Positions 24,988 through 37,619 of a DNA stretch of 64,000 nucleotides are shown piece by piece (the first letter of the stretch is position 1; every line of letters starts with the position of its first letter). The stretch is from Geosiphon pyriformis. Its lineage: Eukaryota; Glomeromycota; Glomeromycetes; Archaeosporales; Geosiphonaceae. A program made the translations under genes and the position numbers. The DNA lies in assembly GCA_016748015.1 (NCBI GenBank), contig JAAOMT010000003.1:543187-607186 (forward strand), written 5' to 3'. The notes beneath the pieces are model-generated. The model saw only the letters and a program-made list of their open reading frames with translations. It was not told where the DNA came from and ran no database searches.

Positions 24988-26439
24988 CTATACAGCTATA
25001 TAAACTGACACTGAGTCATTAACACCTAAAAAAAATGAACAAAATTTACGAAAACCAAAACACACTCCAAAGGCATCAGTAATTCCAAGCAGTTTCAAAA
25101 CACCAACAGAGAGCCCCAAAGCCAAACCAGAAACCGAAATAGGCACTAAACTGTCAAAAAGAATCAAACCATTTCTTTCCATATAGGCATGGTGCTTAGT
25201 ACGAACCAACCAGATATTATCTCTAAAAGCCATACTGAGAGAGTGCACAAACTTAACAACCTTCACACCAGCAACTTTGGGGTTGTGGAAAATAGAAACA
25301 GCTTCATGGAACCAACCATTAAAAACAAAACCTTTGAAGAGAGCCACAGACACAGAAGAACTAGAAGTACAGAAAGACAACAGTCACAACACAGTTGAAG
25401 AAGAATAAGTAAAACCAGAAAGTGCTTTCCAAGTATTCGCATGAGAGTCCAACAACTGACGGCAAGCAGACTCATCAACCTTACAAGAAAATGCATGATC
25501 TGACATCTCCACATTACCACAATATAAGCACAGCACACTGGGATAAAGTCTTTTATAGAGATACTTCTGAACGGCAACAGGCAAGCAATAATGTAGAGCT
25601 TTCATGAAATACATGTATGCATTAGCTGAAAATTGGCTGGTGAAACTGGCAGCCATGTGCAAATCAGAATGGCACACCAATGAGGAGCAAACCCAGTCAA
25701 CATCAAACTGTAAACTATCCTTCAAAAACTTTGAGCCAGAACTGATCTCCCAACATGCATGACAAATGAACCAATAGATATTACGAACAAAATGTCTAGA
25801 ATTACCAGAAACTACACCATAATCAGCCACAATAAAATGTTCATCCAAGTGAGAAAGAAGACACCAATTCAAAAGAGAGGCGGCACCAGCAATCATGTTA
25901 GCATGCTCATTTCCCAAAACACCAGAGTGGCCCTTCATCTTGCATCAACTAACTTTTAAATTTTTATCATGAATGACATTAACAATATGTTGACATTCAA
26001 CCCAGCACTGATTATGAAAGTCAGGACACACCAAACCCAGTTCTGATCTGCAAGCATCCAAAGCAAATTGACTATCTGAAAAGAGATAAATAGTATTAGA
26101 TAATGGAGCACATTCCAGAGCCAATACAATAGCCTGCAATTCAGCCAGAGTATAAAACATCAAACCAGAAACACCAACATCCAAGCCTAAACCAATGTCC
26201 TCAAAAAAGGCAGCAGCACCAGCTCTATAGCTAACAGTGCCTAGATTTTTTATGGACCCATCTATGTATACAGACAAAATACTATTATCAACTCTCGAAA
26301 ACTGATCGCAAACAGACCCAAGAATGTCTAGAGAACTACTACTACATACAGCCAAGGGACAAGTTGGAGACAGAAACGCATTATTGAGAAATGCAGCAGA
26401 CAATTTGAACCACTCCAGAACAGAACCACAAGGGTCCAA
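24988..26439 (-). pseudogene. LINE RNase H and C-terminal Cys region
   Basis: RNase H motifs: VYIDGS (first Asp), TLAELQAI (Glu), LFSDSQFALD (second Asp), and KGHSGVLGNEHAN, where the last acidic position is Asn. A stop separates 26439-25945 from 25938-25384. The downstream CLYCGNVEMSDHAFSC is a CCHC-like motif typical of LINE C-termini. The last 130-codon frame reaches 24988. Confidence 0.75.
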
Positions 26440-26496
26440 TCTCTTCTACTGTTTAAATGTGTACTAATCAAAAGTGGCACCATAACAATCACAAAG

Positions 26497-28754
26497 CTAA
26501 TTTACGAATGCAATACCATAATGCCAGAGAGAAGAGAGAAACTTGACAAATCTTGACTCATCCAAAACAACTGACATGGGCACCCCACCATGAAACCGGA
26601 AAGAATTGGCCAATGAGCCACTCAGAGATAAATTACAATTAAGAAGAATATGAACCATACCTGCCAGAAAATTATTAAAGGTGCCAATACAAGTGTGAAC
26701 AGGAGAGACCACAGGATAAACAGGACGCCAACATCAAACCTACAAGTCATGTGCCCAGTGAGAAAACAAGTGACCCAGAATCCCACCAGAGTTCACAAAG
26801 CTAATAAGTAATGCAACCTTACTCTTAGATTGAATCTGCAAAAAAGACTTTAGATTATAAAATAAAGAATAATGTATTGTATTATTGGGGAAGTCGAAAG
26901 GCAGACCAGACTTAAGCTTTAAGCCTTTGCAAATAAGAGCATCTCATTTATTACACACACCAACAGAAACAAAGCTGAACTGAGTTCTATAACTGACAAT
27001 AGGATAGAAAACTGCCAACACCAGATACAAGAACTGCTTATTGGACACAGTTTTTCTTAGAACCAGATTGGTAAAAAAATGAACATTCGAATGTGTCTTA
27101 GCCAAACTAGGCTTCAAGAGACCCTCAGTCGAAAAAAAATACCCAGATACCAATGAGCCTCCCCTTTTCTAGCAATAAAGATGGGTGAACCACTGATAAA
27201 AAGAGAAAGATTGCTGATTCTGCTGTTAATGGGAATGGCCACTGTTTTAACATTATTAATAGAAATGTCATTGATCTAAAAAAATTTACTAGCAACATCA
27301 AGAATGTGTTGAGTAGCACTCTAACTGCTGCCAATCCAAATTGTATTATTGACGAAAGTGTCAGCAGCAAAAAAAGAAGTAAGCCCAGCCTTGGAATCAG
27401 TGTGACCACTTTTAGAAATAAAATAAGAATTCAACCTATACCTATACATACTCTTCTGATGCTTGATTTCATATAACAAAGGATCATAAAATATGCACCA
27501 CAGAAGGGGTAAAAAGACTTCTTCCTGGTTCAGACCATCATGTACCCAATATCCACCCATCAAACCAAAATCAGTTATAACACGATTGGTACGATTTCTA
27601 TAAATACTACTGAAAAAACAAATAAACTTGCTGCACATTTTAATCCTGATCAGACTCTTTTTGAGATGCTCCCATCTAATTGAATTGTATGCTTTCCTCA
27701 TATCCTGTAAAACTAACCAAAGCTCCCAATTCTTCTCCAAAGCATCTTCAATGACTGAACCAATAGCAAAAATAGGAGACTGGGTCGTTATACCCTTCAA
27801 AACTGAAAAATTGTCCTCACGAAGAACATCAAAAGCACTGCATACCAAAAAAATCCTATCAAAGAGAATCTTGGAAAGAATTTTATGAGCTGTCTCAATT
27901 AAAGCAATAGGTCAAGTATTTGTAAAAACACCTTCCCATTTATATGGTTTGGGAATCATCAAGACTCAGGTCTCCTTCCAAGAGCCAGGCACAAATTCAC
28001 TAGACAAACAAGAATTCAAAAGCACTAAAAGCATATCCAGAACTGCTTTATCACAGTGTTTCCAAAACTCATTTGAAATTCCTAAAAAACCAGCAGCCTT
28101 GCCATCAGGCAGAGAAGAAACCACCCCAAACAATTTCTTAAATTCAATTGAACTCATAACACCAAAAAAAGCTTTATCAAAAACATACTCCAACAGCTGG
28201 TATTAATAGCACTAATCACCAAAGACATCATCTACCACTTGACATTTTCTAGTCCAGCCCTTCATGATGACATCTACCTTAGACTTAACTAAATCAGGTT
28301 CCAGGATAAGTTCATTACCAACAACTAAATGATTGAGCACCACTTTGTGAAACAGCTGTTTTAGAACACTCTTAATTGTATGATCTTTATTTACTTTAAA
28401 GCTCTCTATCCTCTTATCTATGGCAGCTCTAACAGCTGTCTTCTTAGTCTTCAAAGATTTAGCAAGTTTGGACATGTGGTAAGCCCTTTTAGCACCAAAA
28501 AAAGCAGAACAAACATGACCAGAATCTGCACCAGAATTCACAATAACCTGAACAGCTGAAGCTCTAACATTGTTCAGAGAAACCCAGCACTTTATAAGAG
28601 AATCAAAATTTGCAACACACCCTTCACAAGAAGCCTTAACAATTTTAGAAACCAAAAGCTCTAACCTATGATATCTAGAAGAGTTCTTGGTAAAAACATC
28701 ATTGAAGCTCTTGAACCACTTTTTCTTGAACACTTCATTAGCCGAAAGAATCAC
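26497..28754 (-). pseudogene. LINE reverse transcriptase, active site DD to NN
   Basis: Fingers and palm are recognisable: the DGKAAGFLGISNEFWKH block (28.1 kb), LQDMRKAYNSI (27.7 kb, RT motif with Asp), and GLNQEEVFLPLLW (degraded GxxQG region). The catalytic [FY]xDD site reads FVNNTIWIGSS at about 27.34 kb: both Asp codons are AAT, as produced by G-to-A change. Multiple stops. The enzyme is dead. Confidence 0.8.
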
Positions 28755-28772
28755 AATCTTGCAAACTACATC

Positions 28773-29615
28773 TCATATCGCATCCAAATCTAAAAACCTT
28801 ATAGAGGTGGCAAATTCATTCAAGAACATCACAGCATTGGCTGATGTAGCAATTCCAAATTTTTTCCACTTAGCCTCAATAACACCTTTGAAATCAAATT
28901 TCCATTGATCTCTATTTGCTTGTTTGCAAACAGAATTCAGCCGTGTATCCAGAAGCCCACCCAAACTCACAGACACAGATATAACCTGGTGGTCAGTATT
29001 AAAAAATTTGCCAACATCAAACACATTGCAACTCACCACAGCATTAGCCAAATTCAAAAAAATAAACAAAAAATTGATCATTTTGGCCACACCATGAGAG
29101 TTAGCTTATATAGGCTCTTTTACATAAGAACATCTACTTAAGGAATTGACCAGATCAAGATCCAACCATTTTTTAAAACTGGCACTCTTATGGGAGCCAT
29201 TTTTATTGAAATCACCACCCAGAACAACAAAAAAAGACTCATTGATGGCCCTAGCAATCATAGAATTGATATTACCAGCTTGAAAGAACTGAACTACTGA
29301 AAAAGCACCAACATAGAGCCCCAAAATAGAAACAGAAAGTTTATTCTTAAAGAGCAACTTGAGAGAGAGAAGCCAACCAGGCACTTCAGAAACCTTATAC
29401 ACATGCTTTGTCAAAGAAGTGTCTATAATAATTGCAACACCAGAATCCAGATGACCAGATTCCGAACCTGAAGTAAAAACCCAAACTCCATCAAACTTAT
29501 TCATAATCCACAGGCAAATTTTACCCTTCAACTTAGTTTCAGTAACAATAGAAATCAAATTGTTCATTTCTTTATGCCAATGAATTATATTATCCTGTTT
29601 TACAGGATTGTTCAT
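28773..29615 (-). pseudogene. LINE endonuclease domain (EEP/APE type)
   Basis: Begins NNPVKQDNIIHWHKE, the usual start of fungal LINE endonucleases. It then shows the catalytic Glu region (TETKLKGK), GLYVGA, the GGDFN metal-site motif and, after a stop at the join, the terminal TDHQVISV (SDH-type) motif. This domain nicks target DNA to prime reverse transcription. Broken by a stop near 29106 (PI-stop). Confidence 0.75.
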
Positions 29616-30244
29616 GCCTCTAATATTGCATGTGGTGATCTTTCAAACTAAGACATTCATTGAGAAGTAGAGGAAGCTGACAAACCTAAACTTAAGCACA
29701 AATAGTCTAATTTTTCTAAAACAGACTCAACCAAAACTTCTAAAGCCACCATCTTGGATTCCAAACCACTAACTTTGGTGGTCAAAATCTTAAAACTGCT
29801 TAAACTTAAGTCGGCAGCTGCATTATTAACAACTGGAGAAAGGGGGGCAGAAAACACTGGCACACTATCCAAAGCCATATCTGAATTCAGACCAGAAACC
29901 ACAGACACAGGAACCACTGGAGGAAAAACATCAGATGTGACTGCCAGGAGTACTAATTCCATGAAACTCAATTTTTTTAATATACTAGAAATCTGGTCAG
30001 CCAAAAGTTCCAAAGAACGTTTCAAAGAAGCCAAATGACCATACAAGTCATGGTTATCAGGAGAAGCAGAACTAAATAGAGAGGTTTTAGCAACAAGAGG
30101 CAAACTGGCACTATGATGAACTGAGGAAGCCACACGAGAAGAAGAACCACCAGCTACTTGAGCCCAAGTTTTGCTACCAAAGGAGACTGAATGGGCAATA
30201 GAAGCCTATTTCCTCTTATAAATACTCGCCAAATGGACCTGATT

Positions 30245-31618
30245 TTAATCAGTCACCACCCGTTTCCCACAAATCTCAGAATTCCTGCCAACTGAACATG
30301 TATCAGAAATATGACCAAATTGTTTGCAACGAGCACAGCAGACCAAAAAAAGGCCAGCCCAGTGCAAATTCACACCCTTAAACACCAGAGTAGAACCAAT
30401 AGCAACCACTTTGGACACTTCATCAACAAAACACACAATCACACATCTATCATGCACATATGAACTGAGATTATGGCTAATAAAACAAGTCTTCCAACCA
30501 TATAATTCTAACAAACCAGAAAGATTATAAGCTGTCATACCAACTGAAAGAGTGTAAAACAATGCATGATGTAGATTCCTGAATACCCACAATTGCTTAT
30601 TAACAATTGCTTTTGCCACACAAACAGAATTTTTTTCCATGAAAACAAACCATTTAGCCACAACCAAATTAGCTATCTCAAATAATTTAAACTCAACTAA
30701 TGCTTTTTGCCACAGGCCAATCAATTGTATCTTGATTAATACAATCTTGCCAAATTTGGAAAAAACAGATTCCACAGCTGATTTGGGAAGATCGACTAGA
30801 ATCTTCTTGATGACAATTTCTCAATCTGAATGTTTATTTACCTGTCTGACATCATTATTAACTAAAATTTTTTTACTGACTGCCAAATCTCTTGTCTTAT
30901 TTAAACTTATTTCAGATGTGAAAAAAGATCTGATGATCCCAAGAAATTTTGAGGGAGTGAAGACCTCCTCAAAACCATCAATTTAATAAAAGATTTTTTT
31001 GACTGCCAGTAACTTATTATTATTCATTTTTCTAGACACAGCAGATAATTCAACATCCAATGCGAACAATTTGACTGGTTCGAAGCTACGTTTTACCAGG
31101 ACACGTGACCTGGTACTCGGTTTCTGATTGGAACCACCAAACTTGGAAGAAGAGAGCTCCAGAATGTCATCAATGTCATTCACATTATTAAAAGAAGGCC
31201 TTTTCAGTAGTTGTCCCAGAACATACGTCTTCATTCTCATCTTTTTTAGAGTTGTATCATCCACCATATCATCAGTTTCAGAATTGTTGGAATTCATAAA
31301 ACTCATTTCCTCTGCCACTATATTGGTCATGTTTTCCAAGTTAGACATTCCACTAATACTAGCATTTTCACTCTCCATCTCACTATTCCAAGACATCTTA
31401 CACTCCAAACTGTTAGTTTGCAAAACATTGCCAAGAACAGGACCAGCCAACAAATTGACCACACCACCAGCCATACCAGGATTCTTAGGTTTTTTGAACA
31501 AAAGACCATGAGAATACATGCTCTTAATGCATGCTTTCTTTTTGTTACTATTAGACCAGGTTTCCAACTCAGCCAAAACAATACCAGAACCATCAGCTGA
31601 GGAGTCTACTGGTTCCAT
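30245..31618 (-). pseudogene. LINE ORF1 (gag-like, CCHC zinc knuckle)
   Basis: Frame 31618-30983 (211 codons, opening MEPVDSSADG) continues through stops into 30775-30245 (176 codons). The second part ends with a CCHC knuckle (C-x2-C-x4-H-x4-C, CARCKQFGHISDTC), as in LINE ORF1/gag proteins that bind element RNA. The N-terminal half is Ser/Asn-rich and unassigned. A following frame, 30133-29657, contains a predicted coiled-coil-like Leu-rich stretch and may belong to the same ORF. Confidence 0.7.
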
Positions 31619-31730
31619 CGCAACAAAAGAAGGAAAGTCAGAAGAAATAACTAGAAAGGAAACAAAGAAGAAAGAGAAAAAGACTAATTAAACTTCAATA
31701 AAATTTCGCTCTCGTTGTGGTCAAGGGATC

Positions 31731-32347
31731 AACAAGAGAAAAGTTTTTTGCAAATTTATAGACTAGTATTATAACAAGTTGTATAAAAAAAGAGCTTTTT
31801 TTTGAAAAAATATATTTTAGCTAAAATTATCTTTATTAGAAATATTTTTTTTAATATTTATACAAATTATTCTAATAAAAAGTATATTGAAAACAACAAA
31901 AATTATAAAGTATTTTTTATTTAAATTTCCTAAATTCTAATTAATGTTTAAAATTAATTAGCTACCAATTTCAGTAATTTATTAGTAACTTTAAACTTAA
32001 ACAAAAAACAATTCTTTTAATAAAATTTTTTTTCATTTACATTTTTTTGTTTTTTTTTTCTTTTATTATTATATATATTAGAATAGTCTACAGACAAAAT
32101 TCCTATAAAAAATTTGATTTTAAACAAGCATTTTTTAAGAAAAAGTTGATTTTTACTACAAAATAATTATACAAATAACTGATATAAAATTGGTTATTTT
32201 ATTTATAAGCCCAATAGTTTAAATTATAAAAAATAATTTAAAGATAAATTTAGTTATTAGAGATTCATTAGTTTTTAATAATTAGAAAGTAATAGCAAAA
32301 TAATAACAATGATATTTAAGAAAAAAAACCAAAAACTTTTAATAATA
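31731..32347 (+). mobile_element. A3 5' LTR, second part
   Basis: Resumes at AAAGTTTTTTGCAAATT and carries the TATAGACTAG...GTATAAAAA region corresponding to the TATA box of the A1 LTR. Ends near 32347 at TTTTAATAATA (for the expected CTCCGGTAACA), followed by TTTAATGCTTTCC, the decayed primer-binding site. Confidence 0.7.
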
Positions 32348-33306
32348 TTTAATGCTTTCCTACAGATTAAACACAATAGCAACTTTAGCAAATACAGCTA
32401 CTTTTAAGTATTATCATTTAATTTATATCTGCTGTAAACAGATATTTAACATCTAAAACAGAATTGAAATTTTTAAGAAAACACTTTATTAATACATTAA
32501 AAATTGTATTAACAATTATTTTTTTGAAGACTAAAATGTTTTAAAAGTTGAAAGTAACTTTTATAGAAATCTACTATATTATTTACATATAAGCATTGAA
32601 AATTACAACAATAAAACTTTTTACACATACTTTTAAAAACTTAACTACAGCATTATTTAATATTATAAAAAGAAATATCTAATACAATCCAATTTTTTTT
32701 TTGATTTAGAATTAAAACCAAAAGTTAGAAAAAAAAACAAAAGAAAAAAACATTTTAAATTAGCCATATTACTTATAATATATCAAAAATAACTGCTAAA
32801 TACTTATAAATACCAAAACAAAAAACCAGTATTAAATTACCACTTTTTATCATACTATTTTCAGTTTTACTTGTTTAAGTTCAGATATTACTTAATTATT
32901 TTTTAAGACCAAAAGACTTTATATTACCAAAAAGCCTATTACAATAGCCTAAACAAATTTTTACTAACAAATTTTTTCAATTTCTTAGCAAAAAACCAGA
33001 GTAATTATTTTGATAATATAGACAATAAAAAAAACATTTCTGAATTTACTGAAAAAAAACTGCTAAAAATAAAAACACAAAAGAAATAGTAACTACTTAT
33101 ATTGCAAATATTATTGAATTTTTAAGAAAGAATACTAACATTGGTTTTCAAAAATAACTTGATAAAATTTTAAAAGCAAGAAATACTAATAGTTAAAATA
33201 CAGCAAAAATATTAAAAACAATTTCTTATTTTCTTTAAGAAACAGCAAAAGAATAGTTTAAAAACTTAAGTGAATTATTCAAAAATTAATAAGTATTTAA
33301 AAATGC

Positions 33307-34138
33307 TGTTACAAGTGATTATTTGGGAGTCTCAAACAAATAACAAACTCATAACTTGGTGCTTGATTGATATTTTTGGCATTGGTATTTGAAGGTTTTA
33401 TTGATCTGAAGATTTTGTTGTGGAGTTCTTTGTATAATGGACAAAGATTCAATAGTTGTTTCCATAGCCTCCCAGAATTGCAATTCTATCAAATTTTTTT
33501 CTCAGCGTGGTGGCCGGTAATCCTCCTGGTAAGCTATCCTTAAATCTATGAGTGTTCTACTCTTGTTTCACAGGTCTTTTACCAGTCCCTATAATGTCTG
33601 TATCTAAATGCTTAATTCTTTAATCAATTAGTAAATAACAACAAAAAAATAAATAAAAATAAAAGAAATAAAAAATAAGCCAAGGTAATAATGGTTAGTA
33701 TCCTGTCAATAGCTGTGATCAAGAACTATTGTTCCAGTATAGTTAAGTATCAATTACTATTAACATGAAGTATTAATAGTGGAAAGTGGAGTGAGATAGT
33801 GAATAATTATTTATTGGTAAATGGAAAGATTGCTTAGATTAAATCTAAACTGAAAGGTCTGTCTTTTTTACTTCTAATGCTACTACTATATATACATAAT
33901 TGAGATTCTTCAATTCCTCAATTCTTTACACCAGGAATCCTGGAATTTCTGGAATTCTGCAATTCCTTTGAGAAGAATTCTGGAATTCTGGAATCCTGCA
34001 ATTTTTTGTACAAGAATCTTGTAATTCCTGGAATTCTGCAATTTCTCTGAAAGGAATCCTGGAATTCCATATTTACTACAACTACTTCTGATTGGCTAAT
34101 TTATATACTAATATACTTCCTATATTTTATGAGTAACA
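33307..34138 (-). mobile_element. Solo LTR of family B, 4-bp target duplication
   Basis: Starts TGTTACAAG and ends GAGTAACA. Flanked by ATGC (33303-33306) and ATGT (34139-34142), a 4-bp duplication differing by one transition. The gag reading frame continues on both sides. Homologous to the LTR at 40702-41660 over its outer parts and the TATA region, but with a different central repeat. It is the product of LTR-LTR recombination. Confidence 0.85.
33905..34075 (-). repeat. U3 minisatellite (GGAATTCTGCAATTCCT type)
   Basis: Repeated GGAATTCTGCAATTCCT/GGAATCCTGGAATT-like units directly upstream (in element orientation) of the TATA box GTATATATAG in the solo LTR. Confidence 0.75.
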
Positions 34139-34542
34139 ATGTTTTTCTAAAACAGTTTATTAACAATAATACTTCAATTACACTCCAATATCAATTTTAA
34201 AATATTAAACAAGAATTTTTTAAATCTTTTATAATCTATTTTAAGAAGTTTAACAAATTTTTTAGATGAATTTGCTAATTGAAAACCAATAATTATTACT
34301 TTAATGCTCAAATTTTAGATCAATTTATTGCTGAACTAAAAGATAATCTTATTAAAAAAATTTGTTTATATGCTTTAAAAAATTTAATTACAGTCATTCA
34401 ATATTCTAAGACCTATAAAATAATTATAAAAAAAATTAACTGCATAAAACTTGTCAATCTAACCATTAAAAAAACTAGTTTGGCAGCTGAAAAAAAAATT
34501 AACCAACTAACTAAAAAAATTAAAAACTATTTTACAAATTAA

Positions 34543-35762
34543 CAATAGTAACAACAAAAATATTAGTTATTTCAATAATACAATTAAGACAATTATTTAT
34601 TATTATCAAACAGTTAAAATTAAAACAGCTATTATTGTAGAATTTTAGGACATTAAAAACAAAATTGCCAAAAAATACAATAAAATTAACAACAAATAAA
34701 TAATTAATATTATTCTTAATCATAACAGTTTTTACTATTAATTTTTACTATCAATATATTATTATTAAGATTTTAATACTAAAACAACTATTATGCACTT
34801 GCTTCACAACCAATATAGTAATAATATCAAAAATTTTTATAAAATACATTATATTAATTTTTACTTACTTAATAATATCAAATATCTGTTAGATGATTGG
34901 TTTAACAAAATCAATTTATATTACAAAATCAGTTTTTTAATAACAACAAAATAAATCCAAACAATTAATTAGTTTTTTAAAACTCAGTTTAACAAAAATT
35001 TACATATTATTACACTTAATTTAATTATTTCATAATGCCAAAAGAATCAAATTTTCAACAAACTGCATTTTTTAAAAATAAAGCTATAGCACTAAAACAA
35101 AACTTTTTCAATAATAACTACATAATTCTATTAGCCAAAATTGTTAAAAAAGTTAATCTTTTAAATATTTTTTTATTCAAATTTAAAACAAATAAATTAT
35201 TATTTTTGCTTAACAATATAGTTATTATGAAACAAAAAATAATTACTGCTATATATACTAAAGCAAAAGTTGAAGAAAAACCAATTTAATTAATTTTAGA
35301 CAATAGATTTACTAAAAGTATTATTACTTACTAATTAATACAACAGTTTAAGTAAAACATTAATAGATCTGCTTAAACAGTTATTATTATAATAAATAAT
35401 ATAAAAAAAATTCTAGTTAGAGAAATTAACAATTAATAGAATTACTATTTTAATTAAAAGCTTAATTATAAATGTATTTTAATATCAAGTTCTAGTTAAA
35501 AATAATTGGCTTCTATAAACTAATGCAAATTTAAATTGAAAAACTCAAGAATTAAAGATCTTATACCAAGAATAATATACTAAAGTATTTGTTACTTATA
35601 ATACTTTTAACAAATGATTCAAAAAAGTCTCAGTATTTAAATTTGAAAAAGAAAAAAAAACCAATTACCAAAATTTACATAGCTTTTGAATTAATATCTA
35701 ATTGGGCTAAAAAAACAAAATAGCTATTCAAAACACTTATATTATAACTAATATTATTATGG
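34543..35762 (+). pseudogene. A3 zinc-knuckle and protease region
   Basis: The frame 35035-35289 ends TAIYTKAKVEEKPI, matching the residues just before the A1 protease. It continues past a stop into LILDNRFTKSIITY, where the catalytic DSGS of A1 appears as DNRF. Further homology runs to about 35757, where A2 begins. Nonfunctional. Confidence 0.65.
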
Positions 35763-36734
35763 TGTTATTGGAGGTTTTTGGTCTCTTTTCTTAAATGTTG
35801 TTAATGTCTGTTTTACTGTAAATTCATGTTTTTTGAAAGTAGTTGAATCTCCAATAACTGAATTTGTCTTTAAATTATCTCTTATAATTTAAACTGCTGG
35901 GCTTATAAGTGGAATGACCAATTCTATACCAGTTATTTTATGTAATTACATTGTAGTAAACATTAACTTATTTCCAAGAATTGTTTGTCTGAAAGCTCAC
36001 TAAAATGTGTAGTTACTTTGCTGTAAAAGTTAATTCTTCTACAGAAATCTTGTTTGTAGGCTATCCTAATAATTATAATAAAAAAAGTAAAAAAAATAAA
36101 AGAAATGTAAAAGAAATAGAATTTTTTTAAGAGAAACGTTTTCTATTTAGGCCTGAAGTCACTAACAAATTATTGAAATTGGTAGCTAATTAATTTCAAA
36201 ATATTAGTTGGAGTTTTTTTTTTGTGAATTTTAAGTATAATAATTAAGAATTTGGTTTTTGAATATTTTAATTTTTATTTGATTTTGTAAAAGTGTATAA
36301 GAGATAATTTGTTCTAATTAAGATATCTAAAATAAGATACTATGATAAGATACATTTTACTAAAGAGAGAAGCTTTTTTTTTTACAACTTGTTATAATAC
36401 TAGTTTTTAAATTTGCACTTTTTTCTTTGCTATAATTTTTGCAAACTAAAGATACATTTCAGCAAATTACAAGTTATTTCTACAAATTATTGATTATTTC
36501 GGCCAATTTCTGCTAATTTTGACGAATTTTTAAATATTAAATAGTTTAGAATATTATGTAATTTAATCATCTTAATTTCTATAGTACAAATTGAGTTATT
36601 AATTAAATAATAATATTTGATAATTTGATTAAATAATAAGTGATAATTGAAATAATAATAATATATACTAATTAATAATAAGAATTATAAAGGTAATTTT
36701 ATGTTAATTAATAGCTAAAATTCTACTGGTAATA
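35763..36734 (-). mobile_element. A2 3' LTR
   Basis: 972 bp, TGTTATTGG...CTGGTAATA on the plus strand, co-linear with the 969-bp A1 LTR and differing mainly by transitions. The polypurine tract follows on the right at 36735. Confidence 0.85.
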
Positions 36735-37380
36735 TAATCTTCTTCTTAAGACTAAGCTTTATTAAAGTTCAAGTACTATTTGTAATATTAAGATAGTAGT
36801 CCAAAATAATTGAAGTGATCTGATCTGAAAATTGTTGAAATTTCAGTTCTGTAAACTTTTCAATGTACTGAATCTTTATTGGATAAAGTATTGGGTTTTG
36901 TAAAATGTTTTCACAAGTATTGAATAAATCATAATGTTTAAAAGTTGCTCTAAGTTTGTAGCAAGTGTTTGTTGATCCAGCTGCTGTCTTAAATTCATTG
37001 TGAATTTGTTTTTGTATAGCTTAAAGAGTAATATTTGTTGCTTTAAGTTCTAGTTTTCGTACATAAAGTGTTTTTTCAATATGAAAATATCTATAGATAA
37101 GAGTATATTTATTGTTTTGTTTATTAAGAAATAGTAGAAGTTTTTGTTAAATTGTGGTATTTGGTAAAATGTTAATAGAAACAAATAAAAGGTTTTCTTT
37201 TAAAGCTTGCTTTAAAAGTTTTAATAATTGACTTTCAGAATAATTTTTTATGTTTTTTCTATAAAAGTGATAGTTCTGTAAATTGTTTACTACTGGAGCT
37301 GTAGTTTCTTTCTGAATATAATAAATTTGACTTTTATTAATTATTATAAATAAGTCAAGAAGTGTTTTTAAGACTAACAT
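36735..37380 (-). pseudogene. A2 copy of accessory ORF3
   Basis: The frame 37380-37147 (LVLKTLLDLFIIINKSQIYYIQKE...) aligns with A1 ORF3, and homology continues to the polypurine tract. It has CGA at the codon where A1 ORF3 has a TGA stop, which supports the A1 stop being a C-to-T lesion. Confidence 0.7.
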
Positions 37381-37619
37381 TAATTTTTAAAATATTTGCT
37401 GAATATTTTAGGGAATAATTATAATAAATGGCTAATTAATAAATAAAATTTTGAAAAAGAATAAAAAAAATTATTTTTGAATATAAAGTTTTATTTGTTT
37501 TTGAGTTTGAGTGTTTTTTGTAATTATTTATTATTTTTGTTTTTTGTTTTGTGTATATTTAAAGAAATTATTGTAAAAATATTAAATTAAGTATTTAAAT
37601 TTGGTTATTGTTTTATTAT

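Larger units (their letters stand above)
24856..31730 (-). mobile_element. APE-type LINE retrotransposon with RNase H
   Basis: Complete-looking but inactive non-LTR element on the minus strand, 5' end near 31.73 kb and 3' poly(A) (T-run on +) at 24856. Coding order: an ORF1 with zinc knuckle, APE endonuclease, reverse transcriptase, RNase H, and a Cys-rich C-terminal region. A target-site duplication of about 20 bp of A3 LTR sequence flanks it (left 24836-24855, right 31731-31757, imperfect). Several in-frame stops interrupt each ORF. The organisation fits the Tad/I-like groups of RNase H-bearing LINEs; finer placement needs a tree. Confidence 0.8.
32348..34542 (+). pseudogene. A3 gag, split by a solo LTR
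   Basis: Plus-strand reading aligns with A1 Gag along its length: TATFKYYH near 32.39 kb; E-stop-FKNLSELFKN before 33306; and after the solo LTR, the 87-codon frame 34279-34542 (NAQILDQFIAELKDN...QLTKKIKNYF) matching the A1 Gag C-terminus. Stops sit where A1 has Gln and Trp. Heavily decayed by transitions. Confidence 0.75.

Noticed and set aside
25189-31600. Numerous plus-strand frames across the LINE
   Set aside because: Antisense shadows of the minus-strand LINE ORFs, which have recognisable domains.
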